A DNA stretch of 64,000 bases from Prosapia bicincta (taxonomy: Eukaryota; Arthropoda; Insecta; Hemiptera; Cercopidae). The translations under genes and the position numbers were made by a program. This document shows, piece by piece, positions 60,170-64,000 of this stretch. The notes beneath the pieces were generated by a model. It was given only the letters and a program-made list of their open reading frames with translations. It made no database searches and was not told the origin of the DNA. Each line of letters opens with the position of its first letter. Positions within the stretch are counted from its first letter, which is position 1. The stretch is taken from assembly GCA_036971475.1 (NCBI GenBank), contig JBAIZL010000005.1:60823655-60887654 (forward strand), given 5' to 3'.

Positions 60170-60866
60170 AATGGTCCAATTTAACATTAAAACGGTTCAA
60201 TTGACAATAATATGACTCATTTTAATATGAAAATGGTCCGATTCAACATTTTAACGGTCTAATTGACAATAATATGACTCATTTTAATATGAAAATGGTC
60301 CAATTCAACATTCAAACGGTTCAATTGACAATAATGTGACTCATTTTAATATGAAAATGGTCCAATTCAACATTAAAACGGTTCAATTGACAATAATATG
60401 ACTCATTTTAATGTGGAAATGGTCCAATTCAACATTAAAACGGTTCAATTGACAATAATATGACTCATTTTAATATGAAAATGGTCCAATTCAACATTCA
60501 AACGGTTCAATTGACAATAATGTGACTCATTTTAATATGAAAATGGTCCAATTCAACATTAAAACGGTTCAATTGACAATAATGTGACTCATTTTAATAT
60601 GAAAATGGTCCAATTCAACATTAAAACTGTTCAATTGACAATAATATGACTCATTTTAATATGAAAATGGTCCGATTCAACATTAAAACGGTCTAATTGA
60701 CAATAATATGACTCATTTTAATATGAAAATGATCCAATTCAACATTAAAACGGTTCAATTGACAATAATATGACTCATTTTAATATGAAAATGGTCCAAT
60801 TCAACATTAAAACGGTTCAATTGACAATAATATGACTCATTTTAATATGAAAATGGTCCAATTCAT
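60170..60866. repeat. 62-bp tandem repeat, 11 copies
   Basis: TTGACAATAAT starts at 60201 and every 62 bp to 60821 without a slip. Copies differ at a few positions (ATATGAC or ATGTGAC, AACGG or AACTG). Degenerate shorter relatives extend left to about 60070. The open frames at 59902-60200 overlap these and are not genes. Confidence 0.96.
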
Positions 60867-61063
60867 CTGTTTTATTGTGAGAATATTTATGAAGAGTTTT
60901 GTATTGTCGATTTTTATTACTGTATGTAATGTGCATTATGTAATGTAATTATGCATTAAGTATTATGTAATTATGTATTATGTATTGTATAATGTATGTT
61001 TATGTAATGTTATGAATTGTATAAATTGTAAACTATGTTGTATATTGGTTTAATAAAAACGAG

Positions 61064-61104
61064 CTCTTGAAAAGGAATTTCGGAAAGAAATTCGAAACGT
61101 TGAG
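61064..61104 (+). ncRNA. Hammerhead-like ribozyme with U3/A8 core
   Basis: Helix I CTC/GAG (3 bp), core TTGAAAA, one extra G, a perfect 7-bp stem II GAATTTC/GAAATTC with loop GGAAA, intact GAAAC, helix III AC/GT without loop, T17. It has the same double change from the standard core as the Penelope tail at 17078-17117, with entirely different stems. No Penelope coding sequence is adjacent. Confidence 0.5.
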
Positions 61105-61130
61105 GGTTAAAAAATCTTGAATTAATTGTC

Positions 61131-64000
61131 TGTGTTCTGTCATAAGCTTTTATAAAAAATTACTAGTTATTAACAGACATTAAATAAAAATATTAGTTAA
61201 GTCTGTTTTAATTAAAGCTTTTTCTACTTGTACACTGACCTTTCTAAAGATAGTACCAATATTTAACGAAACTATCAACATTTGTAACCGTGTAATTCGT
61301 TGAAATATGAACATTTTTCTTAATTGCTACAGATTTTTCGATAAATAATATTTATAAAATTAAAACAGGAAAAAAATCAAAAGGTCTTGTTTAAAAAAAT
61401 GTTTTCTTACATATGAAAGTGAAAGATTTGTGGCAGATGAAAACCCTGCGTTTATGGAAACATGTATATTTTCCAAACTACGTAAGATTTTGCCTTTAGA
61501 CTACAATCTCTTAACGGTTAATATGTAAAATAATAACGTGTAATAGATTTACCAAGAACTAACAAGGCCTGGTCACAATCGCAATTTATAGCAGTTTATG
61601 GCTATTCAAGCGGGGGACATACTAACGTATAGAGTACACACTCGCTATTGTTTTTTTGTTTCCTCTTGCATTTAAAAAAAATCTATCAAAATAAAGTGCG
61701 AGGTAGGTAAAAATCGTGTATTTATCAGTGACACCTGGAAAATTTATTTAAAAAAATATGTTCGAAATATCTGTACAATATGTATTTTAATCCTTGGAAA
61801 ATCTTTTGAAAAATGTCCCATTTAATGACTCTATTACAGTTCTTTCCATTCCAAGAAGTTTGTGTAAAAAAATGTTAATTACAATGAAAAAACTCTTATT
61901 ACAAACTTCATTTTACCGCAATTTAAAGTTTTCTGTTTTCCATGTGTGATATTTTCCAGTAATATAGATTCAAAAGCAATTTAATTTCACTACAAAATAC
62001 CGGTTGGAAATAACGAGTTTGAGAGAAATCTAATTATTGGTTACGCGACTAGAAATTCCCTCGTGCTACCCAACATGTATTTACCTTTCACACTCCCCCC
62101 ACACGTGTGGAATATATTTATCCCTTAATTACAAGTTATAATTAACCATATGGTGATTTTCTTTAACTTTTGTCTTACGTATCTGGTATTACTAGCGTGA
62201 AACCCTCTTTCACTGAGTGCACTTTAGTGTACATTCTTTTATTTTAATATTTATTCTAATACATTCTTTAGTATTTATGCACTAACACAAAACACTCTTT
62301 TATTTTGTTTGTAAATTATTTATTATTATTTTATTTTAATTTATATTTGATCGTTTTTTACAAAAATATTATATATTTTTTATTATTAAATTCCTTCTAT
62401 TAGCAACACTCTACTTATGTACATCTTGTACAAATTTGCAATCGTCCTTACACAAGCAATATATAGAAGAAGCTAATTTGGCATGACCAGATAAGAACGA
62501 GCCAGAGCAAATGGAACGCCTAAATCTTAGAACAAAAGACTGCCCTAGAGAATTACGCAAAAGTGAAAAGCACGAGACAATAAATACAAGGAACGGTTGA
62601 TTATTTGCAGACGCTCAACCAATATGAGGGTATTATTGCCTCATATTATATTATGGTACAGGTTATAACCTGTATTACAGGGGTAATTATAAGAAAATAT
62701 TATCACTGCCCAAAAACGATGCAAAAATTAACCTGATTTTTCTTCTCGACTAACTTCCATCATAATTACCTTCAGATATTAAATGAAAATATTTTGTTAA
62801 AAACAAAAAACGTTAACAAGGTTTTTAAAATCTTGAAGTTTATTGTTCATGTTTGGCTGATAGTCAAAATTATATATCTATTACATCAGTAAGCGCAGCC
62901 AAATCAGGAGTATCTATAACTTCACACATTTATAAGCAACAGGACTTCACATAACTACAAGTCAAATATTTTAGAGAGAAAAAATGCACACTATAATATA
63001 AATAATTTACAAATATGAAAAAAATATGGAAAAATTACTTTAAAAATTATAATAAATCTTCAGTACTAAGACTATATTAAATAATTTTCGTTTGGATGAA
63101 TATTTATCTCTGCCCCCACGTATTATAACCCATATAATATGCACTTGAGTCTTAGGGGAGATTTGTTATCACATGTGCAGGGTTGATTGGAGGAAGAATT
63201 CCTACTTTTATCATGGTCATAAATAACTGTAAAGAACCTTAGTTGTAAGTTACGACGACAGATTAAACTATTTAAAAATATCAAAGTTTTGAAAACCTTT
63301 GACTTTATAAAGCTCAAAGTATTTTAACGTCCTAGTTAAGGACGAAGATTAATATCCATTTCGAAAGATAATTTGATCGCAAGTATTATACAGCCAATAA
63401 TCTCACATAAAACAGAGCACATCGTTAATTCGAAGATCCGTCAAATCCAAACAACGAGGTCAAAAGAGTTGTGGGCGGTTCTGTTTATGCAGATCGTGCA
63501 AAACCTTGTTCATGGAATAGCTCATTAGTAATTGGAGGGTTGAAATGATCGCCCTTTCCGAGAAGCGAGGGTGGTTTGCAACCCACTATTGTGGGTGCAG
63601 CAGGCCCACAACATCCTGTCATCTATTCCAGGAAGGTTATCCCACACTCCGTATGTGGGAGTGTAGCTCCTATTAATTAATGGTTTTAATTGTATTTTAA
63701 CGCGAAAAGCTATCAGAACTGTATACACTATTTCTCTATAAACCTTAGGTATAATGACGAAAATTAGGTTATGTAAAATTAAAATGAAATAAACTATATA
63801 CAGCAAACATTTATCATCTTCAGTAAATTGCACAATATAGAACTTATTTCATAGCATTATAACTTGTCACATCTAAAATGTTAGAATATTTTGCTCTAAT
63901 TTAGATTTTATTTTATTAGTTTTTACTGACACGTAAAACTCAATTTTCTTTTTGACTGTTCAAACATTTTTTGCAATTTATAATGTTTATTGTTAAAGTT
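61131..64000. other. Intron or flank, no recognisable gene
   Basis: AT-rich sequence. It includes the single relative of the 44-bp unit at 62389-62445 and a small palindrome (TCCCACACTCCGTATGTGGGA) near 63639-63660. A minus-strand frame at 63525-63833 has no family resemblance. Confidence 0.5.

Noticed and set aside
59902..60200. Frames of 81 and 83 residues on both strands
   Set aside because: They run into degenerate copies of the 62-bp repeat and resemble no family.
63525..63833. 102-residue minus-strand frame with SYTPTYGVWDNLPG
   Set aside because: No recognised family; stops and AT-rich ends suggest chance or an unidentified repeat.

Overview
This is eukaryotic nuclear DNA: AT-rich, intron-dominated and full of transposable elements. 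The only host gene I can recognise is a hyperpolarisation-activated cyclic-nucleotide-gated (HCN/Ih) channel on the minus strand. Three exons with good splice signals are spread over 50 kb: S1-S2 at 55155-55318, S2-S3 linker plus S3 at 31661-31797, and the S4 voltage sensor at 4878-5015. Their phases join cleanly (1, then 0) and the protein looks like an arthropod Ih channel. The transposon content (mariner, hAT, Penelope-like elements with GIY-YIG domains) also suits an invertebrate. An arthropod is likely; a chelicerate such as a horseshoe crab is only a guess.

Everything else lies in the introns or in flanking gene sequence. From the left: a 59-bp-arm foldback (205-379); a mariner-type element with TIRs and TA duplication and two frameshifts (455-1796); two ribozyme-bearing foldbacks (2690-3450); S4 exon; a 6.07-kb LTR retrotransposon with two near-identical 1433-bp LTRs and a scrambled, RT-less interior (7928-13993); a Penelope-like element with a 635-codon open frame (15134-17178); a ruined pogo-like transposase (about 18004-19370); and several decayed Penelope pieces (20280-22730). 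Next come a 345-bp CA tract, a perfect hairpin element (26137-26360), two divergently arranged Penelope fragments (28690-30640), a decayed foldback (30991-31163) and the S3 exon.

From 33 to 64 kb there are more Penelope remnants, minisatellites with 44-, 168-, 37-, 107-, 125- and 62-bp units, three hAT derivatives (40652-41433, 46166-47013, 49265-50098), a large inverted repeat (53163-54041), the S1-S2 exon and the 3' end of an R1/Jockey-like LINE (57345-58060).

The most interesting signal is a series of hammerhead-ribozyme-like motifs tied to the Penelope-like sequences. They occur as divergent pairs in the arms of foldback elements, singly at the 3' end of Penelope coding copies, and as isolated remnants. 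Several have complete cores and covarying stems. Nearly all have one additional nucleotide between core position 9 and stem II. Two carry a paired C3U/G8A core change. Hammerheads in Penelope-like elements are known; the divergent foldback architecture and the variant core are what deserve a second look. All element families and all ribozyme folds were judged by eye; nothing was searched or folded computationally.
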